From Desulfonatronospira sp. (GTDB lineage Bacteria > Desulfobacterota > Desulfovibrionia > Desulfovibrionales > Desulfonatronovibrionaceae), in NCBI GenBank assembly GCA_003554505.1, contig PWGS01000130.1:1-6165 (forward strand): DNA of 6,165 bases, written 5' to 3'. Under the pieces are notes generated by a model. The model did not search any database, had not been told where the DNA came from, and saw only the letters and a list, made by a program, of their open reading frames with translations. Position numbers and translations under genes: made by a program. Positions 6,075 through 6,165 of the stretch are shown in pieces (position 1 is the stretch's first letter; every line of letters starts with the position of its first letter).

Positions 6075-6116
6075 AAAAGACTTTTTGCAGGCATACCTGC
6101 CAGGTACTTGTCTTTT
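6075..6116 (+). terminator. Terminator-like nested hairpin downstream of rfaE2
   Basis: AAAAGAC (6075-6081) pairs with GTCTTTT (6110-6116) as a 7-bp outer stem. Inside it, GCAGG (6087-6091) pairs with CCTGC (6096-6100) around a CATA loop. The 3' side ends in T-rich sequence and another T5 follows at 6124-6128. The structure is plausible as a rfaE2 terminator, but the compact GC stem is not directly followed by the T run, so it is not a textbook case. Confidence 0.35.
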
Positions 6117-6143
6117 GCAAAACTTTTTGGCATCTTTGATAAA
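6115..6143 (+). promoter_or_regulatory. Weak sigma-70-like promoter candidate for the gene starting at 6161
   Basis: TTGCAA (6115-6120, 4 of 6) and GATAAA (6138-6143, 4 of 6) are spaced by 17 nt, but this would put transcription start only about 10 nt before the ATG, overlapping the ribosome binding site. Both hexamers are poor matches, so this is weak. Confidence 0.15.
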
Positions 6144-6160
6144 AAAGGAGAGAAAAGGAA

Positions 6161-6165
6161 ATGCA
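6161..6165 (+). CDS. Start of a probable rightward gene (partial, runs off right edge)
   Basis: An ATG at 6161 follows a purine-only leader (6141-6160) containing AGGAG at 6146-6150, 10 nt before the start, and AAGG at 6155-6158. The 170-bp spacer after rfaE2 has no other coding signal. Only the start and two bases of the second codon are in the window, so nothing can be said of the product. Confidence 0.45.

Noticed and set aside
6128..6139. TGGCAT...TTGA as a sigma-54 promoter before the right-edge gene
   Set aside because: The spacing between the GG and the second element is about three bases too short, and the GC of the -12 box is missing.

Overview
The window looks like ordinary chromosome from a Gram-negative anaerobe. 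The best guess is a sulfate reducer of the Desulfovibrionales (Desulfobacterota, for example a Desulfohalobium/Desulfonatronum-like lineage). This rests on an LPS heptose gene (rfaE2) as a stand-alone cytidylyltransferase domain, the oxygen-independent iron-sulfur queuosine enzyme QueH, several radical SAM proteins, an RNase G of the 490-residue type, and moderately GC-rich coding DNA with AT-rich spacers. The lineage is inference; a 16S or marker-protein search would be needed to fix it.

Layout. At the left edge, on the minus strand, trmI (15-842, tRNA m1A58 methyltransferase) runs leftward and overlaps the start of a further gene that leaves the window (28-1). A 231-bp divergent spacer (843-1073) carries the ribosome binding sites for both directions, a 13-bp palindrome and a weak rightward promoter candidate. 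The rightward block is tightly packed: a COG0731-type radical SAM protein with a C-terminal winged-helix-like tail (1074-2009), RNase G (2010-3476, starting on the base after the previous stop codon), queH (3481-4035, TTG start, 4-bp gap) and hemW (4072-5199, 36-bp gap, no visible Shine-Dalgarno). This is very probably one transcription unit.

A 302-bp spacer (5200-5501) separates hemW from rfaE2 and is the least ordinary part of the window. It holds a long imperfect inverted repeat (core arms 5247-5301 and 5369-5419, possibly reaching 5233-5434) around a 67-nt AT-rich centre, and then a perfect 9+1+9 palindrome (5465-5483) just before rfaE2 (5502-5990). The last 170 bp contain a terminator-like hairpin and a purine-rich leader with a start codon at 6161, so another rightward gene probably begins at the right edge.

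How the genes fit together. TrmI, QueH and RNase G all act on RNA: tRNA methylation, the last step of queuosine synthesis, and rRNA/mRNA processing. The radical SAM protein belongs to the family that includes the tRNA wyosine enzyme TYW1, although wybutosine is not a bacterial modification, so its substrate is unknown. HemW is a heme-binding radical SAM protein. The block is therefore an RNA-maturation and iron-sulfur neighbourhood, while rfaE2 is a separate envelope gene. I found no tRNA or rRNA genes, no CRISPR array, no intact transposase and no clear defence system.
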